A DNA stretch of 64,000 bases from Betaproteobacteria bacterium (GCA_900299145.1 OMIN01000148.1:1-64000); one strand, 5' to 3'. Positions 14,763 to 24,435 are shown, counted from the stretch's first letter. The notes: generated by a model not told the origin, from the letters alone. Numbers and translations are program-made.

Positions 14763-17700
14763 GTCAGAGTCATCGCGTGCACCACAGAACAGCAGAATGG
14801 CTACCGTACGCTATCGCGCTGCTTCAATTGCCGGTACTATGGCCTACTGTGACGCATGCCCAACAGGCGCTTAAGCTTGAGCCTGTAATCGACCCTCGCC
14901 AAGGCAAAGGCGGTGCTGCCGTATCCGCAGAGAATGTGCGCCTAGGGGCTGAGAGCAAGGGGGTACGCTTAACCACTGGCTTACCCGACGTAGAAATGCG
15001 CTTTACAACAGCGGGTGAAGGTTTGCGCTTGGCTACAAGCCCCACTGGCGAAGGTGTGCGTTTGGTTCCCGCCGTGGCAGGTGAAGGTGGCCGACTACCG
15101 ACTGCCGCGCCCAGTGATGGCGAACGTCTGAGCGACTGGCTATTGAGGCAACCTACGAATCCACGAGTCTATCCGGCCGGCCTCGTCTGGCAGGTTCCTG
15201 CGGCTCGTGAGGAGCAAGAGCGGCTCAAAAGCGAGCTGCTGTTCACGCTTTCTGCTGAACGCTATGCAGACGATGCAAGTGTGAATCTTTCTCGTCTGAT
15301 CGCAGCCTTGCCTGTCACTGGGCGTGTACCGGTTCCGCTTGTCGATGCGCGCTGGCTGCAGGCGCACCCGAAAAGCGATCCTGTGTTGCAGCGCGATCAT
15401 ATATTGGCTCTGCCTTATCGACCGAGGACGGTGAGTGTGCTTACCAGCACGGGCCAACGCTGTACGCTGCCCCACAGGCCCGGTGGGCATGCGCGAGATT
15501 ATCTCAAGGCCTGCGAACCGGCTCTTCAACGTGTCGACCGCGTGTGGCTAATACAACCGGACGGTTACATTAAAGAGTTGGGCATTGCTTCATGGAACGC
15601 CCATGCACAGAATCAGGTTGCACCAGGAGCATTGCTGTGGGCGCCACCGCGGGAAAGTAAATTGGCGCCGAATGTTTCAGCTATGTTGGCGAAATTTCTG
15701 GCTACGCAGGCTTACGATTCGATAATTGCCGCAGGGACAATGCCAAGCATGGAACCGTTGGCGGCCGTGGTTCCAGATGCCCCCTCGCGCGATCCGGTGG
15801 TAACTGCCAACGACTGGGGGGTTATCGGCCTCTTGCAGACACCCACGGCACGTATGGCGGAGGCTGGCGACATGCGTTTCCACGTGAGCCGTGTCCTTCC
15901 CTATGTTCGCGGTAACGTGTTTCTGCAGCCTTTCGATTGGCTGGAGGCCGGCTATCGTTATACGGATATTAAGAATCGGCTTTACGATCCCACTCTGATT
16001 TTAGGTACCCAGTCGGACAAAGATAAAAGCATTGACTTCAAATTACGCTTGATATCGGAAACTGCGCTTATACCGCAGGTTGCCGTGGGCGTTACTGATA
16101 TTGCTGGGACTGGCCTTTTTTCCAGCGAATACGTGGTAGCCAATAAGCGATTCGGCAATCTGGACTGGAGCATCGGCATAGGATGGGGCAATCTGGGTTC
16201 GAGCGGCAACATACGCAATCCCCTCTCAGTGATTAGTAAACGCTTTAACACCCGTATTTCGGCCTCGGACCCGACGGGTGGCAATGTCAATTTGCGCTCC
16301 TATTTCCGCGGCAACAGCGCACTTTTTGGCGGCGTGCAGTACCACACGCCGTGGGACAAGTGGTTGATAAAAATTGAATACGACGGAAACAATTATCAGC
16401 GAGAGCCGCAGTCCAATAATCAGGCGCAGCGGTCGCCGATCAATCTTGGTGTAGTGTACCGGTATAACCCATTCCTCGATTTGTCAGTAGGGATCGAGCG
16501 CGGCAATACGCTAATGTTGGGCCTTACCGTGCACGCCCCACTTCGCCGACTGCATGCGCCAAAGGTGTCGGATGCTCCTACGCCGCGTATCGTCGCGAGC
16601 CGTCCAAAGGAGGATCCCATTTGGGTAGCCACCGCCAACGACATCGTGGGTATGGCTAATTGGCAAGTGCGTCAGTTCAGCCGTGAAGGCGATGTGCTGC
16701 AAGTGGTTATTGAAGGCCCGCAGGGGACCCATTGGAACGATCGCATCGAACGGGTGATTGCTGTGCTGCATCGGGACGCGCCAGCGCAGTTTAACGCGTT
16801 CGAATTAATATTTACCGAACAGGGTATGCCCCTTAGCGTGCGAGAGGTTCAGCGTGAAACTTGGGTCAAGCAAAATTTGCAACGTCAGGCAGTTGCGGAC
16901 GACTTCCAGCCGGTGGTGGCGGTCAAACCTCCATACTCATTGCCAGACAATACCCTATGGAAAGGCGATCCGCCGCGATTTGGCTACGCGGTCGTGCCGA
17001 CTTGGCAGCAGAATCTTGGTGGGCCAGACGGGTTCTTGCTGTTTAGCGCCGGTGTGGCTACGCCTTTTGGCGTAAAACTTTCTGAGGATACTTCCATCAC
17101 TGGCTCGCTGAACCTGCGTATAGCCGATAACTACGGGAAGTTCAAATATACCGCACCCAGCAACCTGCCGCGCGTAAGAACCTTTGCGCGCGAGTACACG
17201 ACATCAACGTATTTTACATTGCCAAATCTTCAAATCACCCATATGGGCAAGTGGGGTACCGATCAGTTCTACAGTCTGTACGGTGGCTATCTAGAGAATA
17301 TGTATGCGGGTGTTGGCGGAGAATGGCTCTATCGCCCATGGCACAGTCCGTTCGCCTTTGGTGTAGATGGCAATTTCGTACAGCAACGCAATTTCCGACA
17401 GGATTTCGGTTTTGACAAGGTGGATACGCAAACCGGTTACAGGGTGGCTACTGGGCATGGCACGCTTTATTGGGACACCGGCTGGAATTCCACACACGTC
17501 AAATTGCAGGCTGGACGGTATCTCGCAAAAGACAGCGGCGCCACACTCGATATCAGCCGCTCCTTCGCCAACGGCGTCGTTTTCGGCGCTTGGGCGACGA
17601 AAACCAATATTAGTGCTGCACAGTTTGGCGAGGGCAGTTTCGATAAGGGAATTTACGTCAGGATTCCCTTTGATGTTATGACAACCAGTCGCAGTGGTGG

Positions 17701-17848
17701 TGTTGCGAGCCTCGTTTACAATCCATTGATACGAGATGGCGGCGCACGCTTGAATCGTAGCATCACGTTGCATAGCGCAACCAATCCACGCGGCAAGCAA
17801 CAAACCAGTTACGTTCCTGGGAACCTCGGTGGTGAATCTGAGCGGTAG
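14711..17848 (+). CDS. GfcC/YjbG-YjbH fusion, exopolysaccharide outer-membrane protein
   Basis: A 1045-aa protein in the longest form. After a hydrophobic signal (about 31-50) come degenerate GVRL-type repeats (75-140). A GfcC/YjbG-like domain spans about 150-315 (ILALPYRPRTVSVLTSTGQR, RVWLIQPDGYIKELGIASWN, PGALLWAPP). From residue 368 the YjbH signature NDWGVIGLLQTPTARM opens a long beta-rich region predicted to form an outer-membrane barrel. E. coli encodes these two parts separately. Possible starts are ATG 14711, ATG 14738 or GTG 14759; the last makes a GTGA overlap with the lipoprotein stop and still keeps a signal peptide. Expected role: secretion or surface assembly of polysaccharide. 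Confidence 0.82.
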   Translation: MPRARVLPSMADLARAVSQSHRVHHRTAEWLPYAIALLQLPVLWPTVTHAQQALKLEPVIDPRQGKGGAAVSAENVRLGAESKGVRLTTGLPDVEMRFTTAGEGLRLATSPTGEGVRLVPAVAGEGGRLPTAAPSDGERLSDWLLRQPTNPRVYPAGLVWQVPAAREEQERLKSELLFTLSAERYADDASVNLSRLIAALPVTGRVPVPLVDARWLQAHPKSDPVLQRDHILALPYRPRTVSVLTSTGQRCTLPHRPGGHARDYLKACEPALQRVDRVWLIQPDGYIKELGIASWNAHAQNQVAPGALLWAPPRESKLAPNVSAMLAKFLATQAYDSIIAAGTMPSMEPLAAVVPDAPSRDPVVTANDWGVIGLLQTPTARMAEAGDMRFHVSRVLPYVRGNVFLQPFDWLEAGYRYTDIKNRLYDPTLILGTQSDKDKSIDFKLRLISETALIPQVAVGVTDIAGTGLFSSEYVVANKRFGNLDWSIGIGWGNLGSSGNIRNPLSVISKRFNTRISASDPTGGNVNLRSYFRGNSALFGGVQYHTPWDKWLIKIEYDGNNYQREPQSNNQAQRSPINLGVVYRYNPFLDLSVGIERGNTLMLGLTVHAPLRRLHAPKVSDAPTPRIVASRPKEDPIWVATANDIVGMANWQVRQFSREGDVLQVVIEGPQGTHWNDRIERVIAVLHRDAPAQFNAFELIFTEQGMPLSVREVQRETWVKQNLQRQAVADDFQPVVAVKPPYSLPDNTLWKGDPPRFGYAVVPTWQQNLGGPDGFLLFSAGVATPFGVKLSEDTSITGSLNLRIADNYGKFKYTAPSNLPRVRTFAREYTTSTYFTLPNLQITHMGKWGTDQFYSLYGGYLENMYAGVGGEWLYRPWHSPFAFGVDGNFVQQRNFRQDFGFDKVDTQTGYRVATGHGTLYWDTGWNSTHVKLQAGRYLAKDSGATLDISRSFANGVVFGAWATKTNISAAQFGEGSFDKGIYVRIPFDVMTTSRSGGVASLVYNPLIRDGGARLNRSITLHSATNPRGKQQTSYVPGNLGGESER

Positions 17849-17944
17849 GACGCTCTGATATTCCCTGCCGTAGCGCTGAGACGGTGGGAGTGGCGTGAGG
17901 CCAATGCTGTTCCAGTGAGCGTCTTATCGGTCGTTTCACGCCTA

Positions 17945-18703
17945 TTAACGCCGCTGTAACATCAGCAGCAGCATCAGCGGCGCCATCGCCGCAGTCAGGT
18001 GCTTTAACGTGTGCCCGCTGATCCCTTGTGCGGTGAACGCATAGGCGCTTTCGTCAAACCCTTCCAATACCTTGGCCAGCGCGTAAAGCCCCAGCCCATA
18101 CAGCAGATAAACGCGATGCGTATGCCGCGCAGGGAACATTGCAAGCACAAACGGAATCGCCAGTAGCGGCGCAAGTTGCACCCAGATGTAGATGCGTAGA
18201 TCGTTCGTATGACGCCACCACAGCACGCTCGCGATGCCCAACACCAGCGTGGGGATCAGCACGGGCCTTTCAAGCCGCGTGACGGGGTGCTCGCCCAGGT
18301 TCTCGATTAACAGTGCCGTGAAGAGGCCCATGAACGCGAGTGTCATCGGCAGTCTGTCCCACACCAGCGTGTCGTCGTTGGGTTGATAGTGATAGTACGC
18401 AGAGCCGAAAAACACCAGCGTCACGCCCGCGAAAAAAGTCATCCACGACAGCCGTGCATCGTTCTTCAGGTTGCGGTAGCACCACGCACAACCGCACCCG
18501 CCCACCAGCAGAAAGGCAAGGTTGGAGGCGACATTGCCGAAGTTGACGATGCCCAGGCACGTGCGCGTGTCGGCGAATAAGTGGTAACCCTTGCTTTGCG
18601 GAATCGGGCCGTGAAACAGCAACAGATAGACCAGAGGCGCTGCGATGATCGCCAGCAGCCACGTGGTGCGGCGCTTGAAACGGGCTTGCGGATTATCGAC
18701 CAA
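17945..18703 (-). CDS. Ceramidase/alkaline phytoceramidase-like integral membrane protein
   Basis: A 252-aa protein with about seven hydrophobic helices. Family-type residues are visible: FFGSAYYHYQPND and VWDRLPMTLAF in the middle, and SGHTLKHLTAA near the C-terminus. This is the Ser, Asp and His zinc-site pattern of the CREST hydrolase superfamily. The bacterial substrate may be a lipid amide but is not known. The gene starts inside the 3' end of the Ldh_2-type gene (11-bp overlap), so it ends a minus-strand operon. Confidence 0.8.
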   Translation of the reverse strand: MVDNPQARFKRRTTWLLAIIAAPLVYLLLFHGPIPQSKGYHLFADTRTCLGIVNFGNVASNLAFLLVGGCGCAWCYRNLKNDARLSWMTFFAGVTLVFFGSAYYHYQPNDDTLVWDRLPMTLAFMGLFTALLIENLGEHPVTRLERPVLIPTLVLGIASVLWWRHTNDLRIYIWVQLAPLLAIPFVLAMFPARHTHRVYLLYGLGLYALAKVLEGFDESAYAFTAQGISGHTLKHLTAAMAPLMLLLMLQRR

Positions 18704-19766
18704 GGGGTTGAATGCCCAGCTCTGCCGCCAGTTTGTCCAGCGCCTGCATCAACGACGGTGGCATCGCCACGCCGCTTTTCGTATTGCTTTTAAGTGCGTT
18801 GAACGAGCCTTCGCCCGGCATGCGGATGCGCTCCACCCCCGGCATGCGTTTGGAAGCGCGCAGGTCGGCCACCAGCACATCCACCTGCTTGCGGAATTCC
18901 ACGAGCGGCATGAAAGATTCAATGTTAATGGCGACGATGGAATGCCCGGTGTTGGTGACGGAAGTGTCATCGGCATTAAAATCGATGACGTCCTTACCCA
19001 TGGCCGCGCCGTTCAACGTGCCGCACAGGAGGCCGATAATCAGCGCCAGACCGTAACCTTTGTAGCCGCCGATGGGCAACAGAAAGCCTTCGTTGGCGCG
19101 CTTGGGGTCGGTAAGCGGATTGCCTTCGCGGTCGATCATCCAGCCCTCGGGCATCATTTCGCCGCGCTGCGCCTTGGTTTTCACCTTGCCGTAGGCGGCG
19201 ACGGTGGTGGCCATGTCTAGTACGATGGGCGCTTTGCCTTCGCCCGCGGGCAGGCTCACTGCCAGCGGGTTGGTGGAAAGCAGCATGTCGATGCCGCCCC
19301 ACGGCGGCAAATGGTTGGCACTGCCCACCGCCATGTAAAGGCCGATCATGTTGTGTGCGAGCGGCATGTTTGAGTACAGCGACGCCGGCCCGGCGTGATT
19401 GCTCCACTTTGCGCCCACCCACGCGACGCCGGCGGTCTTGGCCTTTTCAATCGCGCGCTCGGCGGCGAACTTCATCACAAGATGGCCCATGCCGTTGTCG
19501 CCGTTTACCAGCGCCATGCCGGCAGCCTCGCGCTCGACGCGAATATTTGGCTTTACGTTCACGGCGCCAGCCTTGATGCGGCGGATGTATTGCGGCAATC
19601 GAAAAATGCCGTGGCCTTCGGAGCCTTGAATATCGGCTTGAGCCATTAGTTGCGCGACAGACCTGGCATCGGTGGCTGGCAACCCGACGGATTGAAACGC
19701 ACTGGCGATAAAGGTTTCGAGTTGAGTGGCGGTGAAGCGCGTGGTTTTGGAAGCAGAAGTTGTCAT
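18693..19766 (-). CDS. Malate/L-lactate dehydrogenase family (Ldh_2) oxidoreductase
   Basis: A 357-aa NAD(P)-dependent oxidoreductase of the type II malate/lactate dehydrogenase family, which reduces 2-oxoacids or imino acids. Family segments: DIQGSEGHGIFRLPQYIRRI (the catalytic His motif), VNGDNGMGHLVMKFAAERAI, WSNHAGPASLYS, and IGGYKGYGLALIIGLLCGTL for cofactor binding. The exact 2-oxo substrate is open. Bug and PrpF-like genes upstream suggest a carboxylate-degradation role. The AT-rich repeat lies 7 bp before the ATG, and no Shine-Dalgarno is visible. Confidence 0.92.
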   Translation of the reverse strand: MTTSASKTTRFTATQLETFIASAFQSVGLPATDARSVAQLMAQADIQGSEGHGIFRLPQYIRRIKAGAVNVKPNIRVEREAAGMALVNGDNGMGHLVMKFAAERAIEKAKTAGVAWVGAKWSNHAGPASLYSNMPLAHNMIGLYMAVGSANHLPPWGGIDMLLSTNPLAVSLPAGEGKAPIVLDMATTVAAYGKVKTKAQRGEMMPEGWMIDREGNPLTDPKRANEGFLLPIGGYKGYGLALIIGLLCGTLNGAAMGKDVIDFNADDTSVTNTGHSIVAINIESFMPLVEFRKQVDVLVADLRASKRMPGVERIRMPGEGSFNALKSNTKSGVAMPPSLMQALDKLAAELGIQPLGR

Positions 19767-19773
19767 AAAAAAA

Positions 19774-19793
19774 TCAATAAAAACAGATAGTTA
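19774..19793 (+). repeat. AT-rich interspersed repeat, copy 4
   Basis: TCAATAAAAACAGATAGTTA, one mismatch to the consensus and identical to copy 7. It sits between the Bug gene end and the Ldh_2 start, 7 bp from the ATG on the minus strand. Confidence 0.75.
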
Positions 19794-19865
19794 CAATGAG
19801 TTATCGACAGGCGGGCTGTTCGTTGAGGTGCCTTTAAATGCCGGTCACACAATGGCAAGCAGCGA

Positions 19866-20837
19866 TCACCTTGACTTGCCTTCCCTGGCCTCGATGCGCT
19901 TGACGACTTGCGCGACCTGATCGCGTTCGATGCGCATGCGCTGCCCGAGGGCGGCGCCCGGCCCGGCGACGATTTCCGCGCCGAGGCTGGTCATGCGCTC
20001 GCGCACGTCAGGCAATGCGAGCACGGCGACGACTTCGTCGTGCAGGCGCTTGATGACGTCGGATGGTGTTTTCGCGGGCGCGATAATGCCGTAGAACGAT
20101 GAAGTGTCGAAGCCTGGCAGGCTCTCGGCGAGGCTTGGCAAGTCTGGCATTACCGGGCTGCGCTTCGCGCTGCTGATGCCGAGCACTTTGACGCGCCCCT
20201 GTTTGATCAGCGGCAGCGCAGCGGCAAGGTTGGGGAAATACACCGCGACATCATTGCGCACCACGCTGTTCAACGCATCACCCGCGGCCTTGAAGCCAAC
20301 TTCGGTGAGTTCGATGCCTGCCATGGTGTTCAGCATTTCCGCGCCGACGTGGCTGCCGGTGCCGCGCCCGGAGTGCGAGTAATTCAGAACACCCGGTTTC
20401 GATTTGGCGAGGTTGATGAGGTCGCGCACGCTATTCAGCTGCAATTGTGGCGGCACGATCAGTACCGTGGGCAGGCTCACCATGTACACCACCGGGTCGA
20501 AGTGCTTGAACACATCGTAGGTGACGCCCGGAATGAAAAACGTGCTGACCACCAGCGTGGATGAGCCCATGTAGAGCGTGTAGCCGTCAGGGTCGGCGCG
20601 CGCCACCATTGAGGCCGCGATGGTGCCCGCCGCGCCCACGCGGTTATCGACCACCACCTGCTGGCCCCAGCGCTCGGTGAGTTTGTTTGCGACGAGGCGC
20701 GCGACGATGTCGGTCGCGGTACCCGGCGAGAAGCCGACGACGTAACGGATGGGCTTGGCGGGGTATTGCTGTGCTACTGCGGCGCTGGCCGCGAGCGACA
20801 GTAGCATCGAGCCTATCGCACGCCGGGTTGTGTTCAT
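19866..20837 (-). CDS. Bug-family substrate-binding protein (TctC-like)
   Basis: A 323-aa periplasmic receptor with a signal peptide (SMLLSLAASAAVAQQ) and the family start YPAKPIRYVVGFSPGTATDIVARL. RADPDGYTLYMGS and NYSHSGRGTGSHVGAEML mark the ligand pocket loops. The ligand is likely a carboxylate that can feed the adjacent Ldh_2 and PrpF-like enzymes, an inference from context only. It lies 73 bp after the PrpF-type gene on the same strand. Confidence 0.93.
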   Translation of the reverse strand: MNTTRRAIGSMLLSLAASAAVAQQYPAKPIRYVVGFSPGTATDIVARLVANKLTERWGQQVVVDNRVGAAGTIAASMVARADPDGYTLYMGSSTLVVSTFFIPGVTYDVFKHFDPVVYMVSLPTVLIVPPQLQLNSVRDLINLAKSKPGVLNYSHSGRGTGSHVGAEMLNTMAGIELTEVGFKAAGDALNSVVRNDVAVYFPNLAAALPLIKQGRVKVLGISSAKRSPVMPDLPSLAESLPGFDTSSFYGIIAPAKTPSDVIKRLHDEVVAVLALPDVRERMTSLGAEIVAGPGAALGQRMRIERDQVAQVVKRIEAREGKSR

Positions 20838-20853
20838 GATTCGAATGAAAAAT

Positions 20854-20873
20854 TCAATAAAAACAAATACTTA
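20854..20873 (+). repeat. AT-rich interspersed repeat, copy 5
   Basis: TCAATAAAAACAAATACTTA, one mismatch to the consensus. It is 16 bp before the Bug ATG on the minus strand. Confidence 0.75.
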
Positions 20874-20910
20874 AAATGTCTCTGCATATGAGGTGTGAGG
20901 GGCAACGCCG

Positions 20911-22110
20911 TCAAGCGGGCAGCGTCTGCGACGCCCGTACCAGCACGCTCCCCTCAAACAAGCGCCGCTGCGTGCGCAGAAACGAACCGCGAAGTGCCGT
21001 CCACTGGCCGCCTGTCAAACGCACTTCCGCCGCTGCGGTGATGACGCCTGCGGGCATGCCGATGCGCAGTTCGGCATCGGGGTTATCGGTGGCGCGGGTC
21101 GCTTCATGCACGATGGTGCCTTTGATGCGCGAAGCCACCGCCATGCATAGCGAGCGCGTCAGCGGCATGTCGCGGTGCGCCTGCCCGCGCGCGATCATGC
21201 GGCCGGTGATGTCGATGTCGCTGGCGTTGCGGCGCTCGCCCGAACTCAAGGTCCAGTCCTGCGGGGGCGCGACATAACCAATCGACGGGTTGGTCATGCG
21301 CGTGGCGGCCTCATTCACATCGCGCGTGATGCCCATCGCCACGGATGCCGCGCAGCGGATGGCCGCGAATTTCGCCATCACGTCGGCGCGGGCTTCCACG
21401 TCCGCAGGCTGTTCCGTGCCCTGCAAGCCCACGTCACGCGCGCGCACGAACACGCAGGGGTTCGCTGCATCAATCATCGAGACTTCAATCTTGCCCACGT
21501 CAGGCACATCCAGCGTGTCGCGCACATTGCCGGTGGGCAGCAGCTTGCCGGTGGCCGCACCGCCTGGCGACAGAAACTCCAGCCGCACCGGCGCACCCGT
21601 GCCGCCGACGCCGGGGATTTCCAGATCGCCGTCCACTGCTGCAACGCCATTCACCAGCGGGAACCGTGCGTGAATGACTTTCTTGGTGTTGGTGTTGTGG
21701 ATGCGCACCAGCGCTTCTCCGTTGGCGTCCGCCTCTCGCACCGGCACCAGCCCTTCGTCGACTGCGAACGGCCCCATCGCTGCACTCATGTTGCCGCAGT
21801 TGGCGGCGTACTCGACGCGTAATTCCTTGATCGGAATCTGCGCGAAGGTGTAATCAATGTCGGCGTCGTCGCGCGTGGACGGGCCTATGACGCATACCTT
21901 CGACACCGCAGTATAACCGCCGCCCATGCCGTCAAGCTGGCGGCCATATGGGTCTGGGCTGCCGATGGCGGCGAGAAAAATGGCGTCCCACTGTTTGCGA
22001 TCCGCGGGCAGATCCTTCTGGTGAAACACCACGGCATTGGCGGTGCCGCCGCGCATGAACACGGCGGGAATACGCAATTGAGGCGGGCGCTGGGCGGCAT
22101 GTTGGGCCAT
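20911..22110 (-). CDS. PrpF/4-oxalomesaconate tautomerase-family isomerase
   Basis: A 399-aa cytoplasmic protein with the diaminopimelate-epimerase-like fold of the PrpF family (DUF453). It shows PAVFMRGGTANAVVFHQKDL at the start, DGMGGGYTAVSKVCVI, and ELRVEYAANCGNMSAAMGPF with the family Cys. Known members move double bonds in unsaturated tri- or dicarboxylates: 2-methylaconitate isomerase (PrpF) and oxalomesaconate tautomerase (GalD). Which substrate applies here cannot be read. GGAGAG precedes the ATG, and the gene starts 10 bp after the serine hydrolase gene. Confidence 0.9.
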   Translation of the reverse strand: MAQHAAQRPPQLRIPAVFMRGGTANAVVFHQKDLPADRKQWDAIFLAAIGSPDPYGRQLDGMGGGYTAVSKVCVIGPSTRDDADIDYTFAQIPIKELRVEYAANCGNMSAAMGPFAVDEGLVPVREADANGEALVRIHNTNTKKVIHARFPLVNGVAAVDGDLEIPGVGGTGAPVRLEFLSPGGAATGKLLPTGNVRDTLDVPDVGKIEVSMIDAANPCVFVRARDVGLQGTEQPADVEARADVMAKFAAIRCAASVAMGITRDVNEAATRMTNPSIGYVAPPQDWTLSSGERRNASDIDITGRMIARGQAHRDMPLTRSLCMAVASRIKGTIVHEATRATDNPDAELRIGMPAGVITAAAEVRLTGGQWTALRGSFLRTQRRLFEGSVLVRASQTLPA

Positions 22111-22120
22111 GGCGGCTCTC

Positions 22121-23377
22121 CTATTTCAAGTGCTTGTAGACCTGCTCTTCAATGCCGCGCAGCAGGGCCACGCTGGCATCATCGTAAAACGGCAGCACCT
22201 GCATCATCACGATGCCGGCAATCTGCCGCTTCGGATCAATCCAGAAATGCGTGTTGTTGATGCCCCCCCACGCCAGACTGCCGGGGCTGCGAAACTTCGC
22301 ATACTGAGGGTCAGGCGCGGAGACCTGAAAGCCCAGCCCGAATTTGTCCTTGCCCGCGCCGATGGGGAAGGGGCGCGTGCGGTCCGGGTTGGCGTCCGGC
22401 TGTGTTTGCATCACCGGGCCACCGGTCGGCATCATGCTCATTGCTTGCGCTGCGCGCGGACTGAGTATTTTCGCACCGTCCAATGTTCCGCCATTTAACA
22501 GCATACGCACAAAACGGCTGTAGTCCTGCGCGGTGGAATAAAGGCCGCCGTCGCCCCGTATCGGCGATTCCTGCTTGGGATCATTCGGCGTTTCAGTGAG
22601 CTTGCCACCCTTGCGGGTGTGCACTGTAACCACGCGCGACACCTTTTCGGAGGGAACGACGTGCCCGGTATCCACCATTTTCAGCGGTTCGAAAATATGC
22701 GTGCGCAGATAAACGTCCAGCGTCTGGCCGGACACTTTTTCCACTATCGAGCCAAGAACACGGGTACCGGCGCTATAGGTCCATCGCTCGCCCGGATCAT
22801 GCAGCAGTGGCAGATCGGGTTCGCTCTTTTGGGTGGCTTCGACGATTCTCTTGACGGTCGGATTGGTAAAGGCATATCCCAGCCCGGAAGAGTGCGTCAT
22901 CAAATGGCGTATGGTGATCTCGCGTTTGGCTGGGCGTGTGGTGTAGGTTGCGTCTGCTTCGTTAAACGTATCGATGACCGGCCGACCTTTGAACTCTGGC
23001 AGATAATTCGATACGGGGTCGTCAAGTATTATCTTCCCCGCATCGACCAGCATCATGATCGCCACTGACGTGATTGGCTTGGTCATGGACGCGATTCGGA
23101 AGATGGCATTGGAGGACATCGTGATATTGCGTGCCACGTCCTGTTTGCCCAGAAAACATTGGTAAATGATCTCGTCGCGATTGACAATCACGACAGCAAT
23201 GCCCGGGATGTCGCCATGTTCTATGGCTGTCATGGAAACCTTGGCGATGTTCGGTTTGTCCGCGTCGGCAATGGTGGGGCGTGGCGGCGACACACCCGAT
23301 GCGGCGAGCGAGGACTCTCCGGGGACGACGCCAAAAATCGTAATGCCGGCGGTCAAAATGAGCAGACGTTGCATCAT
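22121..23377 (-). CDS. Class C beta-lactamase-fold serine hydrolase (S12 family)
   Basis: A 418-aa predicted exported esterase or peptidase with a penicillin-binding-protein fold. The nucleophile motif SxxK is SMTK in IFRIASMTKPITSVA; the second motif is YSAG in RWTYSAGTRVLG; a C-terminal WGGINNTHFWIDP segment matches this family. An N-terminal hydrophobic stretch (LLILTAGITIFGVV) fits a signal. The start is placed at the double ATG 23377/23374, because the upstream residues of the longer frame do not fit the family. Such proteins are often esterases, and resistance should not be assumed. It is between a Bug gene and the PrpF-like gene, same strand. Confidence 0.87.
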   Translation of the reverse strand: MMQRLLILTAGITIFGVVPGESSLAASGVSPPRPTIADADKPNIAKVSMTAIEHGDIPGIAVVIVNRDEIIYQCFLGKQDVARNITMSSNAIFRIASMTKPITSVAIMMLVDAGKIILDDPVSNYLPEFKGRPVIDTFNEADATYTTRPAKREITIRHLMTHSSGLGYAFTNPTVKRIVEATQKSEPDLPLLHDPGERWTYSAGTRVLGSIVEKVSGQTLDVYLRTHIFEPLKMVDTGHVVPSEKVSRVVTVHTRKGGKLTETPNDPKQESPIRGDGGLYSTAQDYSRFVRMLLNGGTLDGAKILSPRAAQAMSMMPTGGPVMQTQPDANPDRTRPFPIGAGKDKFGLGFQVSAPDPQYAKFRSPGSLAWGGINNTHFWIDPKRQIAGIVMMQVLPFYDDASVALLRGIEEQVYKHLK

Positions 23378-23433
23378 TGCAATGGTTGAGTAAGGCAACA
23401 CGTTGTTCTCCTGTTTTGGAACCACGCTGGCGA

Positions 23434-24435
23434 TTATTCAATCGCCACTTTATTGTCACGAATGATCTTTTCCCAACGTTTCGATTCCGACTGTACGTAA
23501 TCGTCAAAGGCTTTCGCAGTGGCCGACAGCGCAAGCGGCAACTGTCGTTTGGCGAGCAGGCCCTCGGCCTCGAGTTCATTCATCGAGGCAATGGCGTCGC
23601 GGAAGAGGCGCTCGACGACCGCACGTGGTGTTTTCACCGGTGCGAAGAGTCCATTCCAGTTCAGACTGCCGATACCCGCGAAGCCGGCTTCTGCCATCGT
23701 CGGCACGGCGGGGAAATCCGCAAGGCGTTTGTCCTGCGTCACCGCGTAAGCCTTGATCTGCCCGCTGCGCACCGGCCCGGCATTGGAGGCCACGTTCGAG
23801 ATGTTGATGTGCGTGTCGCCGCGAATCAGGTTGGTCAGCGTTTCACCCGCACCCTTCGTGGGGATATGCACCATTTTCACGCCTGCGCGTTGCGTTAGCG
23901 CCAGCATATCCAGATGCGAATACGAACCGAGCGGAGCGCCATAGTTCAATTGGCCGCTGCGCGAGCGAGCATATTCCATTGCTTCTTTCAACGTGGCGCC
24001 GGGTAGCTTCGGGCTGCCGAGCACAAAATTAGGGATTGCCACCAGCTGGGTGACGCCAGCGAGATCCTTCAATGCGTTCACGCTCATGTTCTTAGAGAAC
24101 AGCAGCGGATTGATCGAGTTGGTCGAAATGTTACCGACCAGCAGCGTGTAACCATCGGGCGCGGCGGTGGCAACGATTTCCACGGCGATATTGCCGGCGG
24201 CGCCAGAACGGTTGTCGACCACCATTTGCTGGCCGAGCTTTTGTGATAGACGTTGCTCGAGTATGCGCGCAATGATGTCGGTCGCGCCGCCGGGCGCAAA
24301 GGGCACCAGCACGCGTATCGGCCGTGAGGGGTAGGTCTGTGCGACCGCGCCCGCAATAAAACCCGGTGTTTGGCCCAACGCCAGCAACACCGCCGGTAAC
24401 CAGGCGAGGGCTGTTCGGAAGCGTGTCTTTTTCAT
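23434..24435 (-). CDS. Bug-family substrate-binding protein (TctC-like)
   Basis: A 333-aa periplasmic receptor. The signal peptide ends near GAVAQT and the mature part starts YPSRPIRVLVPFAPGGATDIIARI. ATAAPDGYTLLVGN and NYGAPLGSYSHLDML are pocket segments. The ATG at 24435 is preferred because GGAGGAGAG precedes it; the longer frame reaches into the leader. It leads a minus-strand group that continues with the serine hydrolase (56 bp gap), the PrpF-like gene and another Bug gene. Confidence 0.93.
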   Translation of the reverse strand: MKKTRFRTALAWLPAVLLALGQTPGFIAGAVAQTYPSRPIRVLVPFAPGGATDIIARILEQRLSQKLGQQMVVDNRSGAAGNIAVEIVATAAPDGYTLLVGNISTNSINPLLFSKNMSVNALKDLAGVTQLVAIPNFVLGSPKLPGATLKEAMEYARSRSGQLNYGAPLGSYSHLDMLALTQRAGVKMVHIPTKGAGETLTNLIRGDTHINISNVASNAGPVRSGQIKAYAVTQDKRLADFPAVPTMAEAGFAGIGSLNWNGLFAPVKTPRAVVERLFRDAIASMNELEAEGLLAKRQLPLALSATAKAFDDYVQSESKRWEKIIRDNKVAIE

